Source: Synechococcus sp. MEDNS5
Lineage (GTDB): Bacteria; Cyanobacteriota; Cyanobacteriia; PCC-6307; Cyanobiaceae
NCBI RefSeq assembly: GCF_014279875.1
Contig: NZ_CP047952.1
Span: 124,001 to 188,000 of the forward strand
DNA length: 64,000 nucleotides
Direction of reading: 5' to 3'
Shown here piece after piece: positions 50,829 through 59,228 of the stretch (positions are counted from its first letter, which is position 1; the number at the start of each line of letters is the position of its first letter). Below the pieces are notes generated by a model that worked only from the letters and a program-made list of their open reading frames with translations, had not been told where the DNA came from and did not search any database. The position numbers and the translations under genes are program-made.

Positions 50829-51646
50829 TGAGGATTCAGCGGTCTGTGGTGGCGGTACCGGCCCGCCTGGCGTCCTCGCGTCTGCCCGACAAGGTGCTGG
50901 CGGAGATCGGCGGCAAGCCGATGATTCAGCGGGTGCTGGAGCAATGCGCCAAGGCCCAGGGGCCTGCGGCAGTGGTGTTGTGCACCGACAGCACGGACCT
51001 GCAAGAGATGGCGGAAGGCTGGGGCTTCCCTGTGCTGATGACTTCGGCGGACTGCACTTCCGGCAGTGAACGGATTGCCTCGGTGGCCGATCAGCTGGTG
51101 GCCCGTGCCTGGGATGAGTCTGCGGACCGCTGGGAGGCAGGTGCCCGCGCGCAGCGCTTGGCCAGCACGGCGGTGATCAATGTGCAGGGGGACCAGCCGT
51201 TTTTGGAGCCGGATGTGGTCAGCGCGATGGTGGAGGAATTCGGTCGGCGTGATCCGGTGCCAGCGGTGGTGACACCGGTGTATCGGCTCAAGCCCAACAC
51301 CATTCACAACCCCGCCGTGGTGAAGACGCTGCTGGCCCATGACGGGCGGGCGCTCTATTTTTCCCGCTCCGCCATCCCCCATGTGCGCGATGTGGACCCT
51401 GCCCAGTGGCATGAGCACACCGATTACTGGGGTCATGTGGGTATGTATGGCTTTCGGGGCGATGTGCTCGCGGCTTGGGATCAGCTCCCGGCGTCGCCGC
51501 TGGAGCATCTGGAGCGGCTGGAGCAGTTGCGCCTGATTGAGGCGGGGCACACGATTGCGACGTTTCAGGTGGAGGGCACTTCGCTGTCGGTGGATACCGC
51601 AGAGCAGCTGGAGCAGGCCCGCCAGATGGCGCTGGCTCAGGCTTGA
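50828..51646 (+). CDS. kdsB: CMP-Kdo synthetase (KdsB)
   Basis: A 272-residue nucleotidyltransferase that activates Kdo with CTP. Motifs: VVAVPARLASSRLPDKVLAE, VVLCTDSTDLQEMAEGWGF, LMTSADCTSGSERIASVA, VINVQGDQPFLEPDVV, ALYFSRSAIPHVRD and HVGMYGFRGDVLAAW, ending with SLSVDTAEQLEQARQM. It contains an extra loop around residues 95-110 (SADRWEAGARAQRLA) relative to the usual family. It overlaps the GT8 stop by 1 nt and is convergent with a sulfotransferase gene (10 nt overlap). Confidence 0.94.
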   Translation: MRIQRSVVAVPARLASSRLPDKVLAEIGGKPMIQRVLEQCAKAQGPAAVVLCTDSTDLQEMAEGWGFPVLMTSADCTSGSERIASVADQLVARAWDESADRWEAGARAQRLASTAVINVQGDQPFLEPDVVSAMVEEFGRRDPVPAVVTPVYRLKPNTIHNPAVVKTLLAHDGRALYFSRSAIPHVRDVDPAQWHEHTDYWGHVGMYGFRGDVLAAWDQLPASPLEHLERLEQLRLIEAGHTIATFQVEGTSLSVDTAEQLEQARQMALAQA

Positions 51647-52506
51647 GCCCAGCGGCTGGTGGTGGGCCACAGCTGTTGAAGATCAAGGTTGGGTAGAGCC
51701 TGCTGTGCCCGCTTGAGATCGTCGGCGTGCTGGCGGCCCATCTCCGCCAGCAGGTCAGCGGGAATCACCGTTTTGGTGGCGCTCACATTCACTTTCTCGC
51801 CCCAGGCGGGTTCTCGGTAGGGGATGTCAAGGAAGTGGCAGAGCTCTGAGTAGGTGGGCCTTGTGAAAAGGGTTTCGAACAGGCCAACAAAGCAGTGCTT
51901 CAATCCAAAGGCCTGATCGAGCGCCTCGAGGGTCTGGCCGTAGTCGCTGCGCAGCCCGCGGCCTTTAGCCACCCGTTTGCGCAGGGTGGCCACTTCCGTG
52001 GCGGCATCCCGCAGACCCTGCTTGCGCAGTTTCATGCGCTGGCTGGAGATCAGTCGTTCGATCGGATCGCGCATCAGAAACACCGGTTTCACGGGGATGC
52101 CGCGGGCCTGGAAGCTGGTGTTGATGCTCGTCAGGGTGACCGAACTGAGCAGCGCGTAGGAGGGGGTGATGTCGCCTGTCAAGCGGATTTGAGCTCCCCT
52201 CAGGTGGGGGCGCTGCAACAGCCAGGCGAAATAGTCGGTGTAATGCTCTGGGTTGCGAATGAACCACTGGCGCAGCCAGCTGCGGGGCTGAATCCAGCTG
52301 CCGGGACGGCGGATGTCGACGTCGAGGCGGCGGAAGCGGGCGAGTTCGGGCACCGTGCGCGCGTCATACACGTGATACTCCTTCAGGCAGCCGAAATCGG
52401 CATCGGGGCGGTTGTGCAGTTGCTGATGCAGCCAGGAGGTGCCTGCTTTCTGGGCCCCCACCCCCAGCAGGAAAACGCCTGAAGGGTTGCGGCTGGACTT
52501 AGTCAT
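51637..52506 (-). CDS. Sulfotransferase domain protein
   Basis: A 289-residue PAPS-dependent sulfotransferase. The 5'-phosphosulfate loop is LGVGAQKAGTSWLHQQL, the LTGDITPSYALL block lies in the middle and the 3'-phosphate site is FLMRDPIERLISSQ, typical of carbohydrate sulfotransferases. Late sequence has FETLFTRPTYSELCHFL. It is the last gene of the kdsD-kdsC-sulfotransferase run (8 nt overlap with kdsC), and its 3' end overlaps kdsB. The acceptor may be a Kdo-containing glycan; this is only positional inference. Confidence 0.85.
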   Translation of the reverse strand: MTKSSRNPSGVFLLGVGAQKAGTSWLHQQLHNRPDADFGCLKEYHVYDARTVPELARFRRLDVDIRRPGSWIQPRSWLRQWFIRNPEHYTDYFAWLLQRPHLRGAQIRLTGDITPSYALLSSVTLTSINTSFQARGIPVKPVFLMRDPIERLISSQRMKLRKQGLRDAATEVATLRKRVAKGRGLRSDYGQTLEALDQAFGLKHCFVGLFETLFTRPTYSELCHFLDIPYREPAWGEKVNVSATKTVIPADLLAEMGRQHADDLKRAQQALPNLDLQQLWPTTSRWAQA

Positions 52507-53062
52507 TGCTGTCTTTCCAGCCGTTGCGGCTTAGGTCAGTCCAGAGGCCTCGGGCTTTGAGGATGTGTTCCGCCAGCTCGCGGACGGCGCCATGGCCACC
52601 CCGCCGGCGCAGCACTCCGTCGGCCTGCCGGCGCACGGCAGGGCAGGCATCGGCTGGGGTGATCAGCAGCCTCACCTGATGGCGCACGGCCAGATCGTTG
52701 AGGTCGTCGCCGATGAAGGCTGTGCTGGATGATGTCACCCCCAGCTGTTGTTGAAGCTGGGTCAGTGCAGTGGGTTTGTCCTTGATCCCCACCAGGCAGT
52801 GGTCAATGCCCAGTTGCCTGGCCCGCACTTCGGTGGCTCCACCTTTGCCGCCGCTCAGGAAGGCGAGCTGCAGGCCGGCCTGTTGCAGCAGGCGGATGCC
52901 CAGTCCATCGCGCACATCAAAGCGTTTCTGGAGCAGCCCGTTGGGGTCGAACCAGAGGCCGCCGTCGGTGAGCACGCCATCCACATCCAGCACCAACAAC
53001 TCGATCTGGCGCAATGTGGGGCGTTGGCGTTGCCAGCGGAGGGCGTTGAGCAGACGTCTCAT
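52499..53062 (-). CDS. kdsC: Kdo-8-phosphate phosphatase (KdsC, HAD family)
   Basis: A 187-residue HAD phosphatase of the C0 capless type. The nucleophile motif is LLVLDVDGVLTDGGLWF; LAFLSGGKGGATEVRARQLG is motif II, and AFIGDDLNDLAV is motif IV. It removes phosphate from Kdo-8-phosphate. It overlaps kdsD by 1 nt upstream and a sulfotransferase by 8 nt downstream. YrbI-type phosphatases for other nonulosonates are an alternative, but the adjacent kdsD supports KdsC. Confidence 0.92.
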   Translation of the reverse strand: MRRLLNALRWQRQRPTLRQIELLVLDVDGVLTDGGLWFDPNGLLQKRFDVRDGLGIRLLQQAGLQLAFLSGGKGGATEVRARQLGIDHCLVGIKDKPTALTQLQQQLGVTSSSTAFIGDDLNDLAVRHQVRLLITPADACPAVRRQADGVLRRRGGHGAVRELAEHILKARGLWTDLSRNGWKDSND

Positions 53063-54108
53063 CAGGCCAGACCTGCCTGCACCAGGTCATGGAGTCGCAG
53101 TAGACCGTCCAGCTCGCCAGCGGCATTCACCACGGGCAGCACGGAAATCGGTTTGCGGCGGTTGTGTTCCATTCGTTGGATGGCATCCACAGCCATCAGC
53201 TCGGCCGTCACGGTGATCGGATCCGCGGTCATCAAGTGTTTGGCCTGCAATGTGGCCCAACGCTCAGGATTGTGGTCCCGCAGGGCCCGCCTGAGATCAC
53301 CATCGGTGATCAGTCCCACCAGGCGGCCTGCATGGTCTGGATCTTCCACCCAACCACTGCCAATCGCCCCTTGGGTGAGCTGGCTGATGACTTCCGGTAA
53401 GGGCGTCTCGGGCCTGAGGGCTGGCAGCTGCTGGGCGGGCACCATCAGGTCGGCCACGGTCATGGTGAGCTGTTTGCCCAGAGAGCCGGCCGGGTGATTG
53501 ATGGCGAAATCAGCAGGGGAGATGCCGCGCCGTTCCATCCATACCGCCGCCAGGGCATCGCCGATGGCCATGGCCACTGCCGTGCTGGCGGTGGGGGCGA
53601 GGTTGAGCGGGCAGACCTCCCGATCGACGGAGGCTTCCAGCACCACATCGCTGCCCCGGGCCAGGGAGGATTCCGCCCGACCCACCAGGGCAATGCGACT
53701 GGTGCCCCGACGTTTGAGGTGGGGCAGCACCTCAAGGAGCTCGCCTGTCTCGCCACTGTTGGAGAGCAGCAGGCAGACGTCATCGGCAGCGACGACCCCC
53801 AGATCCCCGTGCAGGGCATCGAGGGGATTGAGGTACAAGGCCATTAAGCCGATGGATGAAAAGGTGGCGGCGATTTTGCGGGCGACGATGCCGCTTTTGC
53901 CCACGCCGGTGATCACCAGCTTGGCTTTGCGATCTGCGCAGCGTTCCAGCAGGGCCAGCGCCCCTTCCACTTGATCAGCGTTCAGACGATCAGCCGCGGC
54001 AGCGATGGCGGCCGCTTCCTCCTGCAGGCAGCGGGTGAGGGCAGACAAGGCAGAGGACGTCGCGCGTTTGCCGATTCTGAGCCCTTGCCCTGCCCGTAGG
54101 CTTTGCAA
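53062..54108 (-). CDS. kdsD: D-arabinose-5-phosphate isomerase (KdsD/KpsF) with CBS pair
   Basis: A 348-residue enzyme converting ribulose-5-phosphate to arabinose-5-phosphate, the KdsA substrate. The N-terminal SIS domain has VITGVGKSGIVARKIAATFS, YLNPLDALHGDLGVV and LLSNSGETGELLEVL; PTASTAVAMAIGDALAA follows. The C-terminal part is two CBS motifs (LMVPAQQLPAL and LMTADPITVTAEL). The start is uncertain: the open frame begins with a TTG at 54108, and other weak starts lie further in. It is divergent from the TPR-glycosyltransferase gene and overlaps kdsC by 1 nt. Confidence 0.93.
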   Translation of the reverse strand: MQSLRAGQGLRIGKRATSSALSALTRCLQEEAAAIAAAADRLNADQVEGALALLERCADRKAKLVITGVGKSGIVARKIAATFSSIGLMALYLNPLDALHGDLGVVAADDVCLLLSNSGETGELLEVLPHLKRRGTSRIALVGRAESSLARGSDVVLEASVDREVCPLNLAPTASTAVAMAIGDALAAVWMERRGISPADFAINHPAGSLGKQLTMTVADLMVPAQQLPALRPETPLPEVISQLTQGAIGSGWVEDPDHAGRLVGLITDGDLRRALRDHNPERWATLQAKHLMTADPITVTAELMAVDAIQRMEHNRRKPISVLPVVNAAGELDGLLRLHDLVQAGLA

Positions 54109-54123
54109 AGGTCAGGCAGGTTC

Positions 54124-55395
54124 GTGAACAAGGCGCTCAAGGCTCTGGTGCTGGTGGCGGAACGCCTTGGTGGCACTGGCTTCGCGCAGACACTCCTGCG
54201 GGTTCTTGTGACCTGCACTCCCCATTGGCGGCGGGGGCCATTGCTGGTGGCCCGGCTCTGCACCAAGCGGCGCTGGTTTGCCGCGGCGACGCAGATCGGG
54301 GAAATCGGCCTCCAACGCGATTCAAGCTTCACAGGCTTGCGCCTGGTGGTGGCGGATTCCTATCTCGCAGGCCGTCAGTTCGATGCCGCGCTGCACCATG
54401 CCCAGCAGCTGATTGCGGCTGCACCCGATAGTTTCGATGGTTATCACCTCGCCAGCGAAAGCCTGCAGCAACTGGGGCGGTCCGAGGAGGCGATCAGGCT
54501 TTTGGAACAAGGGCTGGATCGCTGTGTCGCCAATGGGTCGACGGCTGACCAGGGGCGGTCGCGCCATGTGCAGAGGCACCTGCAGGCCTATGAGAAGCGT
54601 GAGTGGTTTCCCCTTTACAGCCTTTGGCGCGCGGCGGTTTTGGCGCCAGAACAAGTACAGGATTTGGCGCTTCCTGGTGATCTGCGCTGCAGGCCTCAGG
54701 CGATTCAGTACTGGAGTCAGGGCACCCCACCGGCTGATGTGCAGGTCCTCACCGCCCGCTGGAACCAGCTGTTGAAGGGCCTTGGGCTGCCGCCAGTGCA
54801 GGTGTTCAGCCAGCAGGCGGCCCGCGCCTGGATCGCTGCCCATCAGCCCGATTTTCTGGTGGCCTTTGATTCAGCTCCTCACTACGCCGCTGAATCAGAT
54901 GTTTTTCGCCTCGCCTATGCGATGGGCGGCGACACCTTCTGGATTGATAGTGATCTGCTTCCGGCAGCCCAGGCCTCTGCTGTGCTTGCTCTGGCGCTGC
55001 GCCAAGACGCCAGCCTGCTGTTCCTCAAGCGCAAGGTGCCCTATTTGCAGAGCAGTGCCTTTGTGGCCAGGGCGGGATGCCCCTATTTCCAGGCCATGGC
55101 GGAGCCCTTGCGGGGATTTGATTACGCCGATCCGCAGTGGGCCGGCGTCAGTCGCTTGCATCTGATCCACGACTTCTCCTTCGGGCCCGCCACCTATGCC
55201 AAGACGTTGGAGCAGGTCTGTTCAGACCGACGGCCTGCTCTGGCCTGCCATGAGCATTTGCCGTTGCTTCAGCAGATTCAGTTTCCAACGTTTCGCTTGT
55301 CGCTCTTCAGTGGGGAGCGCTTAGTGGTCGGCGCCGGCAAAGATTTGGCCTACAAACGCTCCAGCGATAACTGGAAGGTGTGGGCCCGCAGCTGA
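54124..55395 (+). CDS. TPR-domain protein with a glycosyltransferase-like C-terminal half
   Basis: A 423-residue protein from the GTG at 54124. The N-terminal part (to about residue 165) is helical and TPR-like: RLVVADSYLAGRQFDAALHH, DGYHLASESLQQLGRSEEAI. The second half contains PDFLVAFDSAPHYAAESDVF and GDTFWIDSDLLPA, where the DSD resembles the metal-binding DXD of GT-A enzymes, then VSRLHLIHDFSFG. This suggests a TPR-fused sugar transferase. The next glycosyltransferase gene starts directly after its stop. It is divergent from kdsD, with about 15 nt between starts. Confidence 0.65.
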   Translation: MNKALKALVLVAERLGGTGFAQTLLRVLVTCTPHWRRGPLLVARLCTKRRWFAAATQIGEIGLQRDSSFTGLRLVVADSYLAGRQFDAALHHAQQLIAAAPDSFDGYHLASESLQQLGRSEEAIRLLEQGLDRCVANGSTADQGRSRHVQRHLQAYEKREWFPLYSLWRAAVLAPEQVQDLALPGDLRCRPQAIQYWSQGTPPADVQVLTARWNQLLKGLGLPPVQVFSQQAARAWIAAHQPDFLVAFDSAPHYAAESDVFRLAYAMGGDTFWIDSDLLPAAQASAVLALALRQDASLLFLKRKVPYLQSSAFVARAGCPYFQAMAEPLRGFDYADPQWAGVSRLHLIHDFSFGPATYAKTLEQVCSDRRPALACHEHLPLLQQIQFPTFRLSLFSGERLVVGAGKDLAYKRSSDNWKVWARS

Positions 55396-56478
55396 ATGGG
55401 GATCCGTGCCCAACTGCGCCTCGCTCTCGGTCTGCCGGCCCCCCCGCGCCGGCCACCACCAGTGCGCTGTTCAGCAAACGGGCCTCGCCGTCTGATCGCT
55501 TATCTCACCGGAGGTTCCCAGGGCTGGATTCTTGAGTTCCTCTGGCGGGATCTCACGGCGACGGCGGTGTGGGGCGAACAGGACGCGCCTGAACTGCTGG
55601 TGGCGTCGGATCGCGACAGCCTGGCTGCAGCCATGGATGGTGCCAATGCTCTGGTGTTGGTGATGTTCCAGGGTCATCTCCAGCGCTTGTTGCGCGATGG
55701 CATCCCGGCGGAGCGCGTGATCCTTTATCTCAGCCATACGCGCATTGGATTGGCGCTTCCCGATCTCAACCGGCTCCATGCGGTGCTGGCGCTGAATGGC
55801 CAGGAACAGGCGCTGTTGCGTATTGCGGGGGTGGAGGCGCAGCGGTTGCACTGGTTCCCTGCGGGCTATGACCCCGGCAAGTTTTTCCCAGGTCCTGCTC
55901 TGGCCCAACGCGCGATCGATGTGCTGCTCGTGGGGCGTTATGTGCCGATCGCGAACCCGAGTTATCACGAGCGCAAGCGTTTTGCCTTGGTGTGTGAGCT
56001 CGCTGGGCTACTGATTGGGCAGGGTCTGCGGGTGGTGATGCTTGGCAGCGGCTGGCAGGGCTGTGAGTACCCCCTGCCCACAGCGGTGGAACGGAGGGAT
56101 GTTCCCCATCGCGACTACGGCGCGATCTATCGGCAGGCCCGGTTGGTGTGCTCCGTCTCAGCCCAGGAGGGTGGACCGGTGTCGTTCCTGGAAGGCTTGG
56201 CCAGTGGTTGCCTGATGCTGTCGGTGGCCACTGGGTTTGCCGCCGACTTTCAGTGCGGGGTGGATGGCATCTGGCATCTACCGCTGTCGGCTGAAGCTGC
56301 TCAGTGGTGTGAGCAGATTCAGCAGTGCCTGCAGATCGCTCAGAAGGATGCCGAGTTGGCGGGAGGTGGAGGTTCATCCACACGGCAGGCCTATCTTCAG
56401 TGCGCGCAATTCGAGCCGTTGGCAGGGCAATTGCGCCAGCTCTGTGATCAGCCGGTGGCAGCCGGCAGCATGGAGTGA
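55396..56478 (+). CDS. GT-B glycosyltransferase (GT1/CgeB-like)
   Basis: A 360-residue protein, ATG immediately after the preceding stop. The N-terminus RRLIAYLTGGSQGWILEFLW precedes a Rossmann region; LHWFPAGYDPGKFFPG, IDVLLVGRYVPIANPSYHER and VVMLGSGWQGCE follow. QEGGPVSFLEGLASGCLML is the nucleotide-sugar-binding block of CgeB-type and related GT-B enzymes. Its role in the glycan is not defined. The gene ends 4 nt before the cca ATG. Confidence 0.78.
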   Translation: MGIRAQLRLALGLPAPPRRPPPVRCSANGPRRLIAYLTGGSQGWILEFLWRDLTATAVWGEQDAPELLVASDRDSLAAAMDGANALVLVMFQGHLQRLLRDGIPAERVILYLSHTRIGLALPDLNRLHAVLALNGQEQALLRIAGVEAQRLHWFPAGYDPGKFFPGPALAQRAIDVLLVGRYVPIANPSYHERKRFALVCELAGLLIGQGLRVVMLGSGWQGCEYPLPTAVERRDVPHRDYGAIYRQARLVCSVSAQEGGPVSFLEGLASGCLMLSVATGFAADFQCGVDGIWHLPLSAEAAQWCEQIQQCLQIAQKDAELAGGGGSSTRQAYLQCAQFEPLAGQLRQLCDQPVAAGSME

Positions 56479-56482
56479 CCTC

Positions 56483-57733
56483 ATGGCTGATGGTCCCCCT
56501 GTGCAGCTGCCAGGCATCCCAGACAGTGTGTTGCTGGCCTTGCAGGCCGAGGCGCGTCTTCAGGGTGGGGTGCGACTGGCCTTGGTGGGGGGCGCGGTGC
56601 GCGATGCCCTGCTGCATCACAACCACCGGGATCCCTGGCGTGATCTTCCGGATCTGGATCTCGTGGTGGAGGGAAGCACAGAAGCCCTGGCCCAGGGGTT
56701 ACGCCAACGGCTAGGGGCTGAACGGGTGCCGGAGCTGCGGGTGCACGGCAGCTTCGGCACGGTGGAGATGATGGTGGATGGCGTGCTGCTGGATCTGGCC
56801 CAGTCCCGCCAGGAGCGTTACCTCTCCCCTGGAGACAATCCCGTGGTGGAGCCAGGCCCGTTAAAGAATGACCTGGCGCGGCGCGACTTCACGGTGAATG
56901 CCATGGCGCTGTTGCTTGACGTTGGAGAGGCCGAGCCTGAGTTGTTGGATCTGCATAGGGGGCAGGACGACCTGGCGGCACGTCAGCTGAACTTCCTGCA
57001 CGTGGGAAGTGTGCAGGACGATCCCACCCGCGTCGTGCGCGGCGCCCGTTATGCCGCTCGGCTTGGGTTTGAGCTGGCGCCCCAAGCCTTGGAGCAAGTG
57101 CAATCCACGGTGGGGGCCTGGCCATGGCCCTGGCGTCATGGAGATGCTCTCGACGGGGTGCCGCCTGCTCTGGGCACCCGTTTGCGCATGGAGATGGAGT
57201 TGTTGTTTGGCCGGGAGCCCTGGCGGCAGGCGGTGGGTCATTGGCAGGCCTGGGGTGCTTTGCCCTTGCTGGACCCATCGCTGCAGAACGATCGCTTGTT
57301 GTTGCGTCGTTTGCACTGGGCCGAGCGGTTGGGTGTTCCTCTGCTCTGCGCCCTGGTGGCGGCCTCCGCGTCGCCTCTGGCCTTAGCCCAGCGGTTGCAG
57401 TTGCCCCTGCAGCAGCAACGGTGGATTGATGAGCGGATGGGGTTTCAGGCCTGGTTAGCGGAGCAGGTCTTGCCCGATTCCTGGCAAGGCTGGTCTGCGG
57501 CCCGATGGACGGAAGCCCTGGAAACGCGCCCTTGGAGCGCGGAGGTGGTGGCGCTAGAGGTGGCCTTGATGAGCCCCTGCTGGCGGCCTTTGTTGCGTTG
57601 GTGGGGGCGTTGGCGCCACGTGAAACCGCCGCAGTCGGCGCGTGATTTGATCGCCAATGGCCTGCAGCCCGGTCCTCAGCTCGGGGAGGCCTTGCGCCAA
57701 TCCCGGCTGCAACGACTGGAGTCGATGCGATGA
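56483..57733 (+). CDS. cca: CCA tRNA nucleotidyltransferase / poly(A) polymerase family
   Basis: A 416-residue class II nucleotidyltransferase that adds or repairs the tRNA 3' CCA. Since the tRNA-Arg in the window lacks an encoded CCA, such an enzyme is needed. Motifs: LALVGGAVRDALLHH, the metal-binding DLPDLDLVVEGSTEAL, LARRDFTVNAMALLLD and VQDDPTRVVRGARYAARLG. The start is ATG 56483 (MADGPPVQLPGIP); a longer in-frame stretch back to 56237 overlaps the glycosyltransferase gene. A split of the CC and A activities between two enzymes is possible and cannot be excluded. It overlaps the next gene by 4 nt. Confidence 0.92.
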   Translation: MADGPPVQLPGIPDSVLLALQAEARLQGGVRLALVGGAVRDALLHHNHRDPWRDLPDLDLVVEGSTEALAQGLRQRLGAERVPELRVHGSFGTVEMMVDGVLLDLAQSRQERYLSPGDNPVVEPGPLKNDLARRDFTVNAMALLLDVGEAEPELLDLHRGQDDLAARQLNFLHVGSVQDDPTRVVRGARYAARLGFELAPQALEQVQSTVGAWPWPWRHGDALDGVPPALGTRLRMEMELLFGREPWRQAVGHWQAWGALPLLDPSLQNDRLLLRRLHWAERLGVPLLCALVAASASPLALAQRLQLPLQQQRWIDERMGFQAWLAEQVLPDSWQGWSAARWTEALETRPWSAEVVALEVALMSPCWRPLLRWWGRWRHVKPPQSARDLIANGLQPGPQLGEALRQSRLQRLESMR

Positions 57734-59226
57734 GTGCTGAGGCGGGGGGTTGGCGAGGCCGCTGGGGAGGGGCCGTTGTGGTGCTGGTGTGCAGCGCCTT
57801 CGCGCTGCGGGCCCTGCTGCTGCTGGATGCCACCGGCCTGTGGAGCGATGAGCTCTACACCGTGGGCAAGAGTTTTCAGCCCAGTTACGCGGCGCTGCTG
57901 GCAATGTTGCGGCTGGATACCCATCCGCCGCTCTATTACTCGCTGGTGTGGCTCTGGGGGCAGCTGCTGCCTGCGTCGGCCGTCACGCTCAGGCTGTTCT
58001 CCTGGATTGTTTATCTGGCGGGAGGTCTGCTGATCACGGCGCAGGCTGGTGCCCTGGCCAGCCGGTGGTCTTCGGCCAGACCGCGGCTGGCGGTAGCCGC
58101 CGCAGCGCTGATGGCCTTTTGCTCGCCTTACCCCGTGCGCTTCGCGATCGAGGGCAAGGGCTATGCCCTGTTGGTGTTGCTGGTGGCATTGGCCTGGTGG
58201 TGGCGGCAGCGCCAGCAGTGGCTGGGCTATAGCGCAAGTGTGGTGCTGGCGGCGCTCACCCATTACTACGGGCTCTTTCTGTTTGCGGCCGCCGCTGTGT
58301 GGGACTGCTGGCGCAGACGGCGTCGCGCTTCCCTCATCGCTGCTGTTGGGCTGATTCCTGCTCTGATTTGGATGGCGCAAGCCTCGGCCTATCTGATGCG
58401 CAGTGGAACCGGCGCCTGGATCGGTCGCCCGGATTTCGCCCTGCTGGAAGACACCCTGGCCAGAGCTCTGGGTCTTTGGCCGCTGCCCAAGTTGGGCTTG
58501 CTGCTGCTGGTAGCGGTGGTGGTTGCGCGGGCGGGTTTGCAGGCGAGCCAACCGGATTGCAAGTCTTCCGCAGAGTTTCCTGCTTTGGCTGAGCTCAGCG
58601 GGCTGACGCCCAGCTTGTTGATGGTTGGCGGCGTGGTGGTGATTTCGTTCTGGAAACCGCTGGCTTTCAGTCGTTATTTCGTGGTGCTGCTGCCAGCGTT
58701 GATTCCCTGGTTGGCGGTGCGCCTGTCGGCATTGCCGTTGACGCAGCATGGCCGTGGTGTGGTGACCTTGGCGGCTGCAGCGCTGGTGATTACTTGGTGG
58801 TGGCATAGCTTCCGCGAGTTGGATCCGGCCGTGAATGGCCATGGGGCTCGGGAGGCGGATCAGTTCCAATTGGTGAGCCGCGCCCTGGCGGCGGAGCCCC
58901 ACCGCTTTTCGCGGCGAGAACGGCTGTTCAACCTCAGCGACCGCATGGAGGTGGCGGCCGGTCGGATGACAGAGCCCTTGTACCCCTGGGGCGGGGCTTC
59001 CGCGTTGGATCAACTGCTGGCTTCGTCTGCCTTGCCTGTCCAGCTCTGGCTGGCCGATAGCGGTGATGTTGAGGGAACTCGGCCGCGGCTGAAGGCGCTG
59101 CGGCGGCGAGCGGAAGCGGCGGGTTACCGCTGCCAAAAGGCTGAAATCGCAGGCTCTGAAGCTGCTCCCTATGCCCAGGTGCAGCAGTGCCAACTGGAGG
59201 CACCCCTACATTCAGAGCACCGCTGA
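57730..59226 (+). CDS. GT-C membrane glycosyltransferase (ArnT/PMT-like)
   Basis: A 498-residue polytopic protein with about 9-10 hydrophobic helices. The first external loop has LWSDELYTVGK and MLRLDTHPPLYYSLVWLWG, the Asp-Glu and HPPLYY marks of GT39/83 (PMT/ArnT) proteins that use a polyprenyl-phosphate sugar donor. Later helices include WWHSFREL. The C-terminus is soluble with two Cys residues. It is ATGA-coupled to cca. It is a candidate acceptor transferase for the lipid-linked sugar made by the GT2/GtrA-YdjC pair, though the two loci are 23 kb apart. Confidence 0.83.
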   Translation: MSAEAGGWRGRWGGAVVVLVCSAFALRALLLLDATGLWSDELYTVGKSFQPSYAALLAMLRLDTHPPLYYSLVWLWGQLLPASAVTLRLFSWIVYLAGGLLITAQAGALASRWSSARPRLAVAAAALMAFCSPYPVRFAIEGKGYALLVLLVALAWWWRQRQQWLGYSASVVLAALTHYYGLFLFAAAAVWDCWRRRRRASLIAAVGLIPALIWMAQASAYLMRSGTGAWIGRPDFALLEDTLARALGLWPLPKLGLLLLVAVVVARAGLQASQPDCKSSAEFPALAELSGLTPSLLMVGGVVVISFWKPLAFSRYFVVLLPALIPWLAVRLSALPLTQHGRGVVTLAAAALVITWWWHSFRELDPAVNGHGAREADQFQLVSRALAAEPHRFSRRERLFNLSDRMEVAAGRMTEPLYPWGGASALDQLLASSALPVQLWLADSGDVEGTRPRLKALRRRAEAAGYRCQKAEIAGSEAAPYAQVQQCQLEAPLHSEHR

Positions 59227-59228
59227 CC

